DNA from: an uncultured Rikenellaceae bacterium | GTDB lineage: Bacteria; Bacteroidota; Bacteroidia; Bacteroidales; Rikenellaceae | DNA: 63,181 nt | Direction of reading: 5' to 3' | Assembly (NCBI GenBank): GCA_910577285.1 | Contig: CAJTLO010000005.1 | Span: 1 to 63,181 of the forward strand | Part shown: positions 53,571 to 62,650 of the stretch, one piece after another | Layout of the letters: every line of letters starts with the position of its first letter | How positions within the stretch are numbered: the first letter of the stretch is position 1 | Position numbers and translations under genes: made by a program | The notes under the pieces: generated by a model | Told to the model about the DNA's origin: nothing | The model's database searches: none | Seen by the model: only the letters and a program-made list of their open reading frames with translations

Positions 53571-54824
53571 TTACTCTTCCCGGATGGCGTCCACCGGTTT
53601 GATCTTCATGGCGCGGGCGGCGGGAATGATACCGGCCAGCAGGCTCCCCGCGATGATGATGAGGGTGGCCGTGATGCCCAACCCGAAGGAGATCTGGAGC
53701 GGTTGCAGTTCGCCTTCCGTCAATGCGGCGGCTGCTATCAGCGTTTCGATTACCGAGAGTATCCCCACCCCGGAGGCCAGGCCGAGGATGCCTGCGATGA
53801 AAGTCAGCAGGAAGCTCTCGGAGAGGATCTGCGAGATGATCGACCACGGTCGTGCGCCGATCGCCCGGCGTACGCCGATCTCCTGCGTCCTTTCGCGCAC
53901 GATAACCAGCATGATGTTGCTTACGCCGACGATGCCCGCCAGCAGGGTTCCCAACCCCACGATCCAGGTCAGCAGGGCGATGCCGCGCAGCAACCCGTTC
54001 ACCTTCTCGAACTCTTCGCCCAGGTTGAAGCCGCTGATGGCCTTCTTGTCGTCGGGCGAGATGATGTGGTTGGCCGCGATGATGCGTTTGCACTGCTCTT
54101 CGAGTTCCTGGATGGAAACGTCGTCGTGGCCCGTGACGGTGATCATGTCCACCGAGGTGCCTTCGTTCCAGAGTTGCTGCACGAGCGAGTTGGGCACGAC
54201 GATGGAGGTTTCCGGGTTGCTTCCGATGTTGATCGAGGTACTGCCCCGCTCCGTGACGCCTACGACGGTGAGGTAGAGGTCGTTCATCTTGAGGGTCTCG
54301 CCCACCGGGTTTTCGCCGCCGGGGAAGAGCTCCTTCCATATCTGGGTGCCGATGACGCACACCTTGCGTTTCCCATCCATGTCGGGCTGGTTGATGAAAC
54401 GGCCGAACTTCAGCGGTTGCGGGTTGATCTTCTGGAAGTCGGGGGTGTACCCCATCAGGTAGTACTCGCCTTTGCGTTCGTTGTACGACACCTTCTGCGT
54501 GCCGCCCCAGTTCGTGGCCGCCGCATAGCGGATGCCCGGTACCTGTCGCCGGATGGATTCCAGGTCGTGCATGTCGAAGTTCCACCAGCGGCCCGAAGGC
54601 ATGCCCTGGTAGGGGATGCTCGTGCGGTCGGTGAAGAAGTAGGTCGTGTTGGTGGAGTAGCCGCCCAGCGATGCGCGGGCGGTACGGCTCAGCCACATCC
54701 CGAAGCCCATCATCACGGTGAACATGAAGATGCCCCAGAAGACGCCCAGTCCCGTCATGACGCTCCTTTTGCGGTTGCGGGCGATGGTTTCCCAGATTTC
54801 TTTCCAGCGGTCGAGGTCGAACAT
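53571..54824 (-). CDS. MacB-like ABC transporter permease 2
   Basis: 417 residues with the MacB topology: N-terminal helix (about 20-40), a large periplasmic MacB_PCD domain (about 45-250), then three helices of the FtsX fold near the C-terminus (LGTLLAGIVGVSNIMLVIVRERTQEIGVRRA). It has no ATPase domain of its own and needs the ATPase at 56095. It resembles its neighbour at 54838, as expected of a permease pair forming a heterodimer. Confidence 0.92.
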   Translation of the reverse strand: MFDLDRWKEIWETIARNRKRSVMTGLGVFWGIFMFTVMMGFGMWLSRTARASLGGYSTNTTYFFTDRTSIPYQGMPSGRWWNFDMHDLESIRRQVPGIRYAAATNWGGTQKVSYNERKGEYYLMGYTPDFQKINPQPLKFGRFINQPDMDGKRKVCVIGTQIWKELFPGGENPVGETLKMNDLYLTVVGVTERGSTSINIGSNPETSIVVPNSLVQQLWNEGTSVDMITVTGHDDVSIQELEEQCKRIIAANHIISPDDKKAISGFNLGEEFEKVNGLLRGIALLTWIVGLGTLLAGIVGVSNIMLVIVRERTQEIGVRRAIGARPWSIISQILSESFLLTFIAGILGLASGVGILSVIETLIAAAALTEGELQPLQISFGLGITATLIIIAGSLLAGIIPAARAMKIKPVDAIREE

Positions 54825-54837
54825 GGCTTGCCTTGTG

Positions 54838-56091
54838 TTATTTGTTGTGGCGCAGTGCGTCTATCGTTTTGAGCCGGGCGGCCTTCCGGGCGGGTATGTA
54901 TCCGGCCACGAGTCCGGCGGCTATCAGGACCAGGGTGGCCGAAACGGCGGCCCGCAGGTCGAGTGTCGGGTCGCGGAAGACAGCGAACGAATCGGCGGTC
55001 GCGGCGGCCGTGGTCTCCAGCACATGCGCCACGATCTCCATGACCGCCACGCCGAGTACGAGGCCCACGTAGCCGAAGAAGGCGGTGATCGCCACCGATT
55101 CGATGAGGATGAGCCGGATGATGGAGGCGGGGCGGGCGCCGAGCGCTTTGCGGATGCCGAATTCGAAGGTGCGTTCCCTCACCGTGACGAGCATGATGTT
55201 GCTCACGCCCACGATGCCGGCCAGCAGCGTTCCCATGCCGATGATCCAGATGAACAGGTCGAGTCCGCGGAAGATCCTGTTCATGCCCTTGAACTGGTTG
55301 AAATTGTTGTAGAGGTAGATGGCGTTCTTGTCGTTCGGGGCGTAGTTGTGTTCGTACGAGAGGCGGCGCAGCACCTCCTCCTCGAAGGCGGTCATCTCCT
55401 CGTCCGTGTTGATATTCTTGAGCGTGAAGACGATGTATCCTATCCACGGGTCGTTCTGCATGTAGATGACCCGTCCGGTGGTGTAGGGGATGAAGACGTT
55501 GTTCTGGTTGCCGTGGGTGTGATCCTTGTAGACGCCCGCCACAGTCCACACCACGCCGTTCTGGATCACCTCTTTCCCTATCGGCGATTCGTTTCCGAAG
55601 AGTACCTCCCGTACGGGCTGGCTGATGACGCATACCTTTCGCTGCCGGTCGATGTCCTCCTGGTTGATGAAGCGCCCTTCCTCGATCTCTGTCTTGAATA
55701 TTTCGGTATGTTCGGGGCGGACGCCGCGCATGACAACGTCGATGAAGCGTTCGCCGCGGGTCATCGTCCCGCTCGAATACCATGCGCTCGAGGTCACTTG
55801 ATCCACGTTCGGGAACTCCTCTTCGAGTATTTCCATGTCCTTGCCGGAGAGGGAGATGATCCTGCCTTCGCCGTATCCCGCATAGGGTATCGAGGTGCGG
55901 TTGCTGTAGAGCTCGATGGAGTTGGTGGCCATGTAGTCGAAATTCGACATCATGCCGTTCTGAAGACCGTTGCCGGAGCTGAGCAGGATGATGAGCATGA
56001 GGATGCCCCATGCCACGGAGAATCCCGTGAGGAAGGTGCGCAGTTTGTTCTTGCGCATCGACGACCATATTTCGGTGATGATCTCCCGCAT
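54838..56091 (-). CDS. MacB-like ABC transporter permease 1
   Basis: 417 residues, same plan: one N-terminal helix, a periplasmic domain and three C-terminal helices with MGTLLAGIVGVSNIMLVTVRERTFEFGIRKALGARP (quoted as VSNIMLVTVRERTFEFGIRK). It starts 3 bases after the ATPase gene stop, so translation is coupled. MacB-type pumps export peptides, macrolides or lipoproteins by mechanotransmission; the substrate is unknown. Confidence 0.92.
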   Translation of the reverse strand: MREIITEIWSSMRKNKLRTFLTGFSVAWGILMLIILLSSGNGLQNGMMSNFDYMATNSIELYSNRTSIPYAGYGEGRIISLSGKDMEILEEEFPNVDQVTSSAWYSSGTMTRGERFIDVVMRGVRPEHTEIFKTEIEEGRFINQEDIDRQRKVCVISQPVREVLFGNESPIGKEVIQNGVVWTVAGVYKDHTHGNQNNVFIPYTTGRVIYMQNDPWIGYIVFTLKNINTDEEMTAFEEEVLRRLSYEHNYAPNDKNAIYLYNNFNQFKGMNRIFRGLDLFIWIIGMGTLLAGIVGVSNIMLVTVRERTFEFGIRKALGARPASIIRLILIESVAITAFFGYVGLVLGVAVMEIVAHVLETTAAATADSFAVFRDPTLDLRAAVSATLVLIAAGLVAGYIPARKAARLKTIDALRHNK

Positions 56092-56094
56092 GGC

Positions 56095-56784
56095 TTACCT
56101 CCCGGTGTCGGTGATGGATTCGATGACTCCGTCGCGCAGGTAGATGATCTTGTCGGTCCGTCGGGCGATGTCGGGTTCGTGGGTGACGCACACGATGGTC
56201 ATCCCTTCGTCGTTCACCTGCCGCAGCAGCTCCATCACCTCCAGCGAGGTCTTGCTGTCGAGGGCGCCGGTGGGTTCGTCGGCGAGGATGATCTGCGGTT
56301 TGTTGATGAGGGCCCTGGCGATGGCTACCCGCTGCTTCTGGCCTCCCGACATCTCGTTGGGCATGTGCGTGCCCCACTCCCGGATGCCGAGCTTGTCGAG
56401 CAGTTCGAGCGCGATGGCGTTGCGCCGCCGCCGCGGGATGCCCTGGTAGTAGAGGGGAAGCGCCACGTTCTCCATGGCGTTTTTGTAGTTGATGAGGTTG
56501 AACGACTGGAAGATGAATCCGATCATGCGGTTCCGTGCTGCGGCGGCCTGCGTTTCGTTGAGTCCGCGGATGAGGCGGCCGTCGAGGTAGTATTCGCCTT
56601 CGTCGTAGTCGTCGAGAATGCCCATGATGTTCAGCAGCGTCGATTTTCCCGAACCGGACGCACCCATGATGGAAACGAATTCGCCTTTCCCGATCTCCAG
56701 GTCGATACCTTTGAGCACATGCAGGGGAGAGCCTACGTGGTAGGTCTTGTGGATATTTTTCAGCAGGAGCATCTTGTTTGTCAA
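56095..56784 (-). CDS. ABC transporter ATPase of the MacB/LolD group
   Basis: 229 residues (start at 56784; a second ATG lies 4 codons on). Walker A GASGSGKST, Q-loop FQSFNLI, signature MSGGQKQR, Walker B IILADEP and switch His in THEPD. It powers the two MacB-like permeases and is the first gene of the operon. A leader of about 75 bases separates it from the predicted promoter that overlaps the palindrome. Confidence 0.95.
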   Translation of the reverse strand: MTNKMLLLKNIHKTYHVGSPLHVLKGIDLEIGKGEFVSIMGASGSGKSTLLNIMGILDDYDEGEYYLDGRLIRGLNETQAAAARNRMIGFIFQSFNLINYKNAMENVALPLYYQGIPRRRRNAIALELLDKLGIREWGTHMPNEMSGGQKQRVAIARALINKPQIILADEPTGALDSKTSLEVMELLRQVNDEGMTIVCVTHEPDIARRTDKIIYLRDGVIESITDTGR

Positions 56785-56865
56785 TCGTTAGTCTCGAGGG
56801 CGGGCATCCCGCAGCGTAGTGGCGGTATCGCATGGGGTTTCCGGCAACCTCTGTCGTATGGACGT

Positions 56866-56896
56866 CTAAGGTAGATGCAATATAACAATTCGGCAA
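56866..56896 (-). promoter_or_regulatory. Predicted promoter of the exporter operon
   Basis: On the minus strand, TTG (plus 56896-56894), 20 bases, TACCTTAG (plus 56873-56866; one mismatch to TAnnTTTG). The TTG lies inside the palindrome at 56888-56915. Confidence 0.6.
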
Positions 56897-56915
56897 CAAT
56901 ATATTGTTGCCGAAT
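56888..56915. promoter_or_regulatory. Perfect 28-bp palindrome, candidate operator
   Basis: ATTCGGCAACAATA followed by its exact reverse complement TATTGTTGCCGAAT, with no central gap. The form suits a dimeric repressor such as TetR or MarR type. It covers the TTG element of the exporter promoter, so binding would block RNA polymerase. A role as terminator of prfB is less likely, since there is no unpaired loop. Confidence 0.6.
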
Positions 56916-56969
56916 CGATATTTCTTTGTCCTGTACGTTGTTTTCGGAAAGTAGCGCGGGGCGGAGGGG

Positions 56970-58085
56970 TTATTGGGCGGTTGCCCCGAACTCCATGAGG
57001 TAGGCTTTGATGAAGTCGTCGATCTCGCCGTCCATGACGCGTTCCACGTCGGAGGTCTGGTGGCCGGTACGGTGGTCCTTTACGCGCCGGTCGTCGAAGA
57101 CGTAGCTGCGTATCTGCGAACCCCATTCGATCTTCTTTTTCTGCCCTTCCAGTTGCGCCTGAATGGCCTGTCGTTTCTCCAGCTCGCGCTGGTAGAGTTT
57201 CGACTTGAGGATGCGCATGGCGTTCTCGCGGTTCATGAGCTGCGAGCGCGTTTCGGTATTTTCGATGAGGAACTCCACGGTTTCCCCCGTGTCGGGATCT
57301 TTCGAGCTGTAGCGCAGGCGCACGCCCGTCTCCACCTTGTTGACGTTCTGGCCGCCCGCACCGCTGCTTCGGTAGGTGTCCCAGGTGATGTCGGCCGGGT
57401 TGATGTTGATCTCGATCGTGTCGTCCACTGCCGGCGATACGAATACCGAGGCGAACGTCGTCTGCCGTTTGTTGTTGGCGTTGAAAGGCGAGAGGCGGAC
57501 CAGGCGGTGCACGCCGTTCTCGCTCTTGAGAAAACCGTAGGCGTAGTCCCCTTCGAACTCGATGGTGGCCGATTTGACCCCCACCTCTTCGCCCTGTTGC
57601 AGGTCGGCGACGCGCACCTTGTAGCCGTTCAGTTCTCCCCAGCGGGTATACATCCTCAGCAGCATGGAGGCCCAGTCGAGGCTTTCGGTACCGCCGGCTC
57701 CGGAGTTGATGTCCATGATGGCACCCATCCGGTCCTCCGCTCCGCGGAGCATGTTGCGCATCTCCAGCGCTTCGATCCGGGCGAGAGTGTCGGCGTGCAG
57801 CGTCTCCAGCTCCTCCTCCGAGGCGCCTCCCTCGCGGACGAAATCCGGCATCAGCTCCAGGTCGTCGCACAGACGTTCGATCGTGGCGAAGTCGTCTATC
57901 CAGCTCTTGATTCCGGCCACCTTGCGCAGCTGTTTTTCGGCCTCTTCGGGTTTGTCCCAAAAGTCGGGGGCCAGCGTACGCGCCTGCTCCTCATCCAGTT
58001 CGATGAGTTTGTCTTCGATGGCCAGGTGGCGGCGCAGCTCCTCGCGCCTCTTCAGCAGTTCCTTGATCTGTTCGGTCGTTACCAT
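56970..58085 (-). CDS. prfB: Peptide chain release factor 2
   Basis: 371 residues. It reads UGA and UAA stop codons. GGQ at 244-246 and the recognition motif SPF at 199-201 identify RF2. The reading frame is continuous from ATG, so the programmed +1 frameshift found in many prfB genes is absent. It follows the radical SAM gene after 9 bases on the same strand. Confidence 0.96.
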   Translation of the reverse strand: MVTTEQIKELLKRREELRRHLAIEDKLIELDEEQARTLAPDFWDKPEEAEKQLRKVAGIKSWIDDFATIERLCDDLELMPDFVREGGASEEELETLHADTLARIEALEMRNMLRGAEDRMGAIMDINSGAGGTESLDWASMLLRMYTRWGELNGYKVRVADLQQGEEVGVKSATIEFEGDYAYGFLKSENGVHRLVRLSPFNANNKRQTTFASVFVSPAVDDTIEININPADITWDTYRSSGAGGQNVNKVETGVRLRYSSKDPDTGETVEFLIENTETRSQLMNRENAMRILKSKLYQRELEKRQAIQAQLEGQKKKIEWGSQIRSYVFDDRRVKDHRTGHQTSDVERVMDGEIDDFIKAYLMEFGATAQ

Positions 58086-58094
58086 GCTTCTGAT

Positions 58095-58868
58095 TTATCC
58101 TGCTACGGAACACTCTATGCCGAGGGCACGCACCTGTCGGGCGATGTCGCCGAGTTCGTCGAGATAGACCTTTTCGAGGTCGGGGGCCGGGGTGTCGCGG
58201 TCGATGGTATAGATCATCACCTGCCGCGGCCGGATCTCTTTCACCAGCTCCAGCCACGCCGACACCTCGCGGGCGGTGGTGTTGTCCACCGGCATGCCGT
58301 TGTAGGTGCCGCGCAGGAACATGGTCTGGATGATGAGCGATCCCTCGAACATCTTCATGTAGCGCACCGTTTCCGCCACGCTGTATTCGCCCAGGGGGGC
58401 GTCGATCAGGCGTACCGTTTCGTCGAAGGCCGAGTCGAGTTTCACGATGTTGTTGTCGACCCGTTGCAGGGCGCGGCGGACACTCTCCTTTTTCAGCATC
58501 GTGCCGTTGGTGAGGACCGAGACCTTCGCCGAGGGGGCGTAGTTGTCGCGGATCTTCAGCACGTCGTCTATGATCTCTTCGAACTGGGGGTGCATGGTGG
58601 GTTCGCCGTTGCCCGCGAAAGTGATGACGTCCGGCGCGTTGTCGGCGTTCACCATCTCGAAGAGTTTGTCCGCGAGCAGGCGTGCCACGTCTTCGCGTTT
58701 GTTGAACGTCGCCTTGTGGCCCTTCTCCGTCCATCCGCATTCGCAGTAGATGCAGTTGAAGGAGCAGAGTTTGCAATCGAGCGGGAGCAGGTTCACGCCG
58801 AGCGAGAGGCCCAGCCTCCGGCTGCGTACCGGTCCGAAAATGATGTCGTCGTATAGTTTTGTCGGCAT
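58095..58868 (-). CDS. Radical SAM protein
   Basis: 257 residues from the ATG at 58868 (MPTKLYDDIIFGPV). CxxxCxxC at Cys35, Cys39 and Cys42 (CSFNCIYC), with an extra Cys32 before it. Followed by ITFAGNGEPTMHPQF, a glycine motif for S-adenosylmethionine, and VLTNGTML. The architecture fits the MoaA-like or wybutosine-like group of short radical SAM proteins conserved in Bacteroidetes; the substrate is unknown. First gene of a pair with prfB. Confidence 0.88.
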   Translation of the reverse strand: MPTKLYDDIIFGPVRSRRLGLSLGVNLLPLDCKLCSFNCIYCECGWTEKGHKATFNKREDVARLLADKLFEMVNADNAPDVITFAGNGEPTMHPQFEEIIDDVLKIRDNYAPSAKVSVLTNGTMLKKESVRRALQRVDNNIVKLDSAFDETVRLIDAPLGEYSVAETVRYMKMFEGSLIIQTMFLRGTYNGMPVDNTTAREVSAWLELVKEIRPRQVMIYTIDRDTPAPDLEKVYLDELGDIARQVRALGIECSVAG

Positions 58869-58893
58869 GGTCGTTCGTCTCTTAAGTAGGTTG

Positions 58894-58925
58894 CAAAAAT
58901 ACGAATTTATTTCGAGGGTATGCAA
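58894..58925 (-). promoter_or_regulatory. Promoter of the radical SAM-prfB pair
   Basis: On the minus strand, TTG (plus 58925-58923), 21 bases, TATTTTTG (plus 58901-58894), about 26 bases before the start. Confidence 0.7.
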
Positions 58926-58989
58926 ATCGGTTGCCGAACGCGTTCCGCCGCTCCGGGGAGCGTGTCGGGTAGGGTCGGTTCCCCTCGCA

Positions 58990-59940
58990 TCACAGCCATT
59001 TGCGATGCTTGAAGAAGCGGTAGCAAAGGAACGATACCAGCACCATCAGCAGAATGACCGCCGGATAGCCGTAGCGCCAGTCCAGTTCCGGCATCGTGCG
59101 GAAGTTCATGCCGTAGATGCTGGCGATGAGGGTGGCCGGCATGAAGAAGACCGACGCCATGGTGAAGATTTTCGTGGTGTTGTTCAGTTCGAGGTTGATG
59201 AGGCCGAGGGCCGTTTCGCGCAGGAAGTCGAGACGTTCGAAGCTGAAGTCGGCGTGGTTGACGATGGAGTTCACGTCGCGGATCATCAGTTGCAGACGCG
59301 GGTAGATGTCGTTCGGGAAGCGTTCGCTTTTGAGGATGCCCGACAGGAGTCGCTGCCGGTCGAAAATCACCTCGCGCATCATCATCGTCGTTTCCTGCAA
59401 CGTGTTGATGTGACGGATTTCGTTTTGGCTGACGCGGTCTTGGCTGCCGATCTCCTTGCTGAGGGTGGCGATCTGTTTGGATACGGCCTCCACCGCATCG
59501 GCGTCGGCGTCGATACGTATCTCGAGAATGGAGACGAAGAGGTGGTAGCCCGTGGTATAGCCCCTCGAATTGATCTGGAGCCTCTTTTCCGCTTCGGCGA
59601 AGGTGCGGAATTCCGACTGCCGTACGGTGATCAGCACCCCTTCGCTTATCACGAACGAGACGGGTTCCACCGTGATGCCTTCGGGAGAGTGCACGAAGAA
59701 GTCGGCGTTGGAGAAGATGGCGTTCTCGGTCTCGGAATATTTCGACGAGGTTTCGATCTCCTCCACCTGTTGGCGGGTCTGGAGGTTTATCTCCATGAAG
59801 TTCTCGACCTCTTTCTGTTCCTTGATGGAGGCGTTCAGCAGGTCGATCCACAGGATGTCGTCGTAACCCAGCTCGTCGAATATCTTGAGGTCGGGGTTGC
59901 GGACGATCTTGTTGTATTGTTTCAGGTAAATCGTAATCAT
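58990..59940 (-). CDS. corA: CorA-family magnesium or divalent cation transporter
   Basis: 316 residues. Long soluble N-terminal domain with the helical stalk, then two membrane helices at the C-terminus; the signature GMN at 277-279 (SIYGMNF) sits at the end of the first. Pentameric inner-membrane channel for Mg2+ (some members carry Co2+, Ni2+ or Zn2+). It lies 86 bases after mqnA, on the same strand. Confidence 0.94.
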   Translation of the reverse strand: MITIYLKQYNKIVRNPDLKIFDELGYDDILWIDLLNASIKEQKEVENFMEINLQTRQQVEEIETSSKYSETENAIFSNADFFVHSPEGITVEPVSFVISEGVLITVRQSEFRTFAEAEKRLQINSRGYTTGYHLFVSILEIRIDADADAVEAVSKQIATLSKEIGSQDRVSQNEIRHINTLQETTMMMREVIFDRQRLLSGILKSERFPNDIYPRLQLMIRDVNSIVNHADFSFERLDFLRETALGLINLELNNTTKIFTMASVFFMPATLIASIYGMNFRTMPELDWRYGYPAVILLMVLVSFLCYRFFKHRKWL

Positions 59941-60026
59941 GGTCGGTTGCGTTTGGGTGGGTGGTCAATGGCTCTGTCGGGAGCGGAACCGCAAACACGG
60001 GTTCGGCCCGAAACCCCGGACGCAAC

Positions 60027-60797
60027 TTACCCCGGATTGGAGCGCGGCGTGAATTTTTTGCTCTTTTCCCGGAAGAGTTCGAGGGCCTGCCTTTTCTGGT
60101 AGTCGAACAGGAAGTCGATGTTCTCCGTCAGGTAGGTGTAGGCATACTCCTTTTCGCTGTGGCCGCTCTCCACGATGGCCTCCCAGATGCGTTCCACGCC
60201 TAGTTCCAACGACTCCTCGAGGGCGTCGATCAGCTCGGGGGCGCTTCCTTTGCGGGCCACCCACACGGCGAAGACGAACGGTTTGCCGGTGAGTTCCCTC
60301 CAGCAGTCCGCCAGGTCGTAGGTGTAACGGAATTTGCCCTCGTAGCCGAATACTTTGTCGCCGATAAAGAGGAACCCCTCTCCGTCGGCGGGGTGTTCCG
60401 CCACGGAATAGTCGGTGAGTTCTTTCCACCGGGGCCGGATATGCCAGAGTTCCTCGGCGAGTATCTTTACCAGGAGTGCCGAAGTCATGGAGTGCGAGTC
60501 GAGCCAAAGGACCGAAACCTCGCCGATGGGCACGTTGCTCATCACCGTCACCGTCCGGACGCTCTTTTCGGCGCCGATGCAATAATCGGAGATCACCTCG
60601 GCGTCGTCCATGCGCGACAGCGCCCCTGCGGGGACGAGCGCGATGTCGGCTTTTTTGTCGATGAAATTTCTTGCGCATTCGGCCGGAGGGGCCAAAAGCA
60701 ACTCCGCACGCAGTTTGTCAGCGTGCCGGATACCGTAGATAAACGGCACGGTATTCAGGTAGGATACCGCTGCGATTCTTGTTTTTACAACTGCCAT
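60027..60797 (-). CDS. mqnA: Menaquinone biosynthesis protein MqnA-like
   Basis: 256 residues of the MqnA/MqnD periplasmic-binding-like fold: AAVSYLNTVPFIYGI, ADIALVPAGALSRMDDAEVISDYCIG, VLWLDSHSMTSALLVKILAEE and FVFAVWVARKG. MqnA dehydrates chorismate to 3-enolpyruvylbenzoate, the first step of the futalosine route to menaquinone. MqnA and MqnD are similar; the SYLNTVPFIYG start favours MqnA. A TACCTTTG element (plus 60891-60884) lies about 90 bases upstream. Confidence 0.85.
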   Translation of the reverse strand: MAVVKTRIAAVSYLNTVPFIYGIRHADKLRAELLLAPPAECARNFIDKKADIALVPAGALSRMDDAEVISDYCIGAEKSVRTVTVMSNVPIGEVSVLWLDSHSMTSALLVKILAEELWHIRPRWKELTDYSVAEHPADGEGFLFIGDKVFGYEGKFRYTYDLADCWRELTGKPFVFAVWVARKGSAPELIDALEESLELGVERIWEAIVESGHSEKEYAYTYLTENIDFLFDYQKRQALELFREKSKKFTPRSNPG

Positions 60798-60934
60798 CGT
60801 CCATACAGCGCCGTGATCGGTTCAACAATGCTTCCGTCCTTCGAAGAATGCCGCCGGGCGGCGGACGAAAGCCTTTCCGAAAACAAAGGTAGTCAAAAAT
60901 AAGCAAAAACAGCGGCATTCCTTCCGGGGGGCGA

Positions 60935-60968
60935 TAAAAAACAGACGGCACCGTTCGGTGCCGTCTGT
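60935..60968 (-). terminator. Rho-independent terminator
   Basis: ACAGACGGCACC (60941-60952) pairs with GGTGCCGTCTGT (60957-60968); on the minus strand six T follow (60940-60935). It ends the lipoprotein gene at 60995. Confidence 0.9.
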
Positions 60969-60994
60969 CGGAATTGTATGCGGTTCTTTGCGTA

Positions 60995-62650
60995 TCAGTT
61001 CGCGAACCGTACCCGGAAGGGAGTGGCCGGAGCCGCTTCGGGAGCGATCGGGAACGAAGGCACATAGAAGCCTGCGTCTGCCGAAGCCGTCGAGCGGTTT
61101 GCCTTCACTACTTCGATCGGACCTTCGAAGACACCGGAAACCTCGTTGCCCTTCTTGTCGTAGAAGAGGAAGTCCACGATCTGGTTGGTGCCGTCTTCGG
61201 CCGGCTTGGTGATGATGCGGCCCTGGTCGGGCATGGCACCGGCATAATTGTCTATCGAAAGGGAGGAACCCTGTTTTACTACGTGGGTGTACCAGCATCC
61301 CTGTTGCGGGTCGATATTCGCACCGAGCAGCGGGTTGCCGGGCATTGCGCTACCTTTCTCGTAGAGGAGTCCGTATCCGGGGCTCATCCTGAATTCGCCT
61401 ACGGGATTGTCGGTAGATTGCGCCGGTCCCCAGATGGCGAGCATCATGAGGTCGCCCGTACCGGTCATGTCGAGCGTGTTGTCGACCAGCGTATAGGAAA
61501 CACCCTCGCCGAAGATGTAGTAGAGCCATGCGGTGTATTCGCCGGCTGCCTTGGGAATCACCTGCAGAAGCGCTTTGGTCTTCATCTCGCCGAGCTGCTT
61601 GGGACCTTCCAGTTTGGTGATCGGGTCGGCGCTGTTGACCAGCGGGGTGAGCGGACCTTCGTAGAGGTAGGTTACCTCTTCGAGTGTGTCCATCAAGATG
61701 CTTTTCGAGTCGGACCTTTTGCCTTTGAAGTTGGCGGAGATCTTGTAGTCCTCGCCGTTCTTCTCTACGGTCATGGTGCCTTCGCTGATGATGTATCCTT
61801 TGGTGATGCTCGTGGTGGCGTCGGTGTAGAATTCGTAGGTGCCCTGGTAGCCGTTCTGGATGTCGATGCCGCCGGCGAGCAGGGTAAAGGGCTCGGTGGC
61901 GGTGGTCGAGGTGGTGATCGTGTAGGTGCCTACGGGCAGGATGACGTTCTCGTTATCCTCCTGCAACGGGATGAAGCCCTGCAACTGAAGCGCCTCTACG
62001 TTGGCGCCGGTCTCCAGGTTGCCCAAGTAGCCCATTTGCAAGATGAACATACCGGCGGTCGCGTCGTTGTTGTTGTATTTGCCGTAGTATGCGCCGAAGA
62101 GTTCGCTTACGGGGCGGGGACTGGGTTTGGGGTTACGCGGACTGACCTCGGGTTTTCCCTCGAACTTCAGCGAGCCTTCGAAAGTGCCTTTGATGGTCGT
62201 TTCCCCGGAGGTGAACTCGATGTTGAGGCTGAAACTGCCGCCCTGGGTGGAAACGTTCATGCTACCCCCGTCGATGGGATAGGCTTTGTCGCCCTGGGTG
62301 AATACGGTGCCGTATTCGTCGGTAGCGGACGTGGCCGTAACGAAGGTGCGCGATGCGTGGTCGGCTATCGAACCGGGTTTGTATTCGCCCGTGTTGAAAC
62401 GGGGATTGACGGCGTTCGACGCTACATTGCCGAAGCAGTCGATGTGCAGTGTGTTGCCCTCGGCGTCGGAAAGGGTGAAGGTGTAGAAACCGCTACCATC
62501 GCCGAACTTCTCGCCGCGGTATACGGCATCGCTCACGGTCGTGAACTTGTAGCTGCTGCCACCCACCGGAGGCTCCGGTGGCGTGTTTGTGCAGGAAACA
62601 GTCAGTGCGGCCGTCACGGCGGACAGGGCCAGCAATAAGAGTTTTTTCAT
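60995..62650 (-). CDS. Lipoprotein with three copies of the BACON-group C-terminal domain
   Basis: 551 residues; signal peptide with lipobox LTVSC (Cys20). Three divergent repeats lie at about 33-165, 183-330 and 345-515, each ending in a pattern like SEGTMTVEKNGEDYKISANF or KGTFEGSL. They match the C-terminal domain of the lipoproteins at 1262-8659: LPVGTYT against LPEGEYT, and GCWYTHVV against GCWYMQLE. It has no BACON domain itself. A TATCTTTG element lies upstream (plus 62809-62802), giving a leader of about 145 bases. Confidence 0.8.
   Translation of the reverse strand: MKKLLLLALSAVTAALTVSCTNTPPEPPVGGSSYKFTTVSDAVYRGEKFGDGSGFYTFTLSDAEGNTLHIDCFGNVASNAVNPRFNTGEYKPGSIADHASRTFVTATSATDEYGTVFTQGDKAYPIDGGSMNVSTQGGSFSLNIEFTSGETTIKGTFEGSLKFEGKPEVSPRNPKPSPRPVSELFGAYYGKYNNNDATAGMFILQMGYLGNLETGANVEALQLQGFIPLQEDNENVILPVGTYTITTSTTATEPFTLLAGGIDIQNGYQGTYEFYTDATTSITKGYIISEGTMTVEKNGEDYKISANFKGKRSDSKSILMDTLEEVTYLYEGPLTPLVNSADPITKLEGPKQLGEMKTKALLQVIPKAAGEYTAWLYYIFGEGVSYTLVDNTLDMTGTGDLMMLAIWGPAQSTDNPVGEFRMSPGYGLLYEKGSAMPGNPLLGANIDPQQGCWYTHVVKQGSSLSIDNYAGAMPDQGRIITKPAEDGTNQIVDFLFYDKKGNEVSGVFEGPIEVVKANRSTASADAGFYVPSFPIAPEAAPATPFRVRFAN

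Noticed and set aside
56970..58085. Programmed frameshift in prfB
   Set aside because: The frame is open from ATG to stop and no internal UGA in a slippery context is seen.
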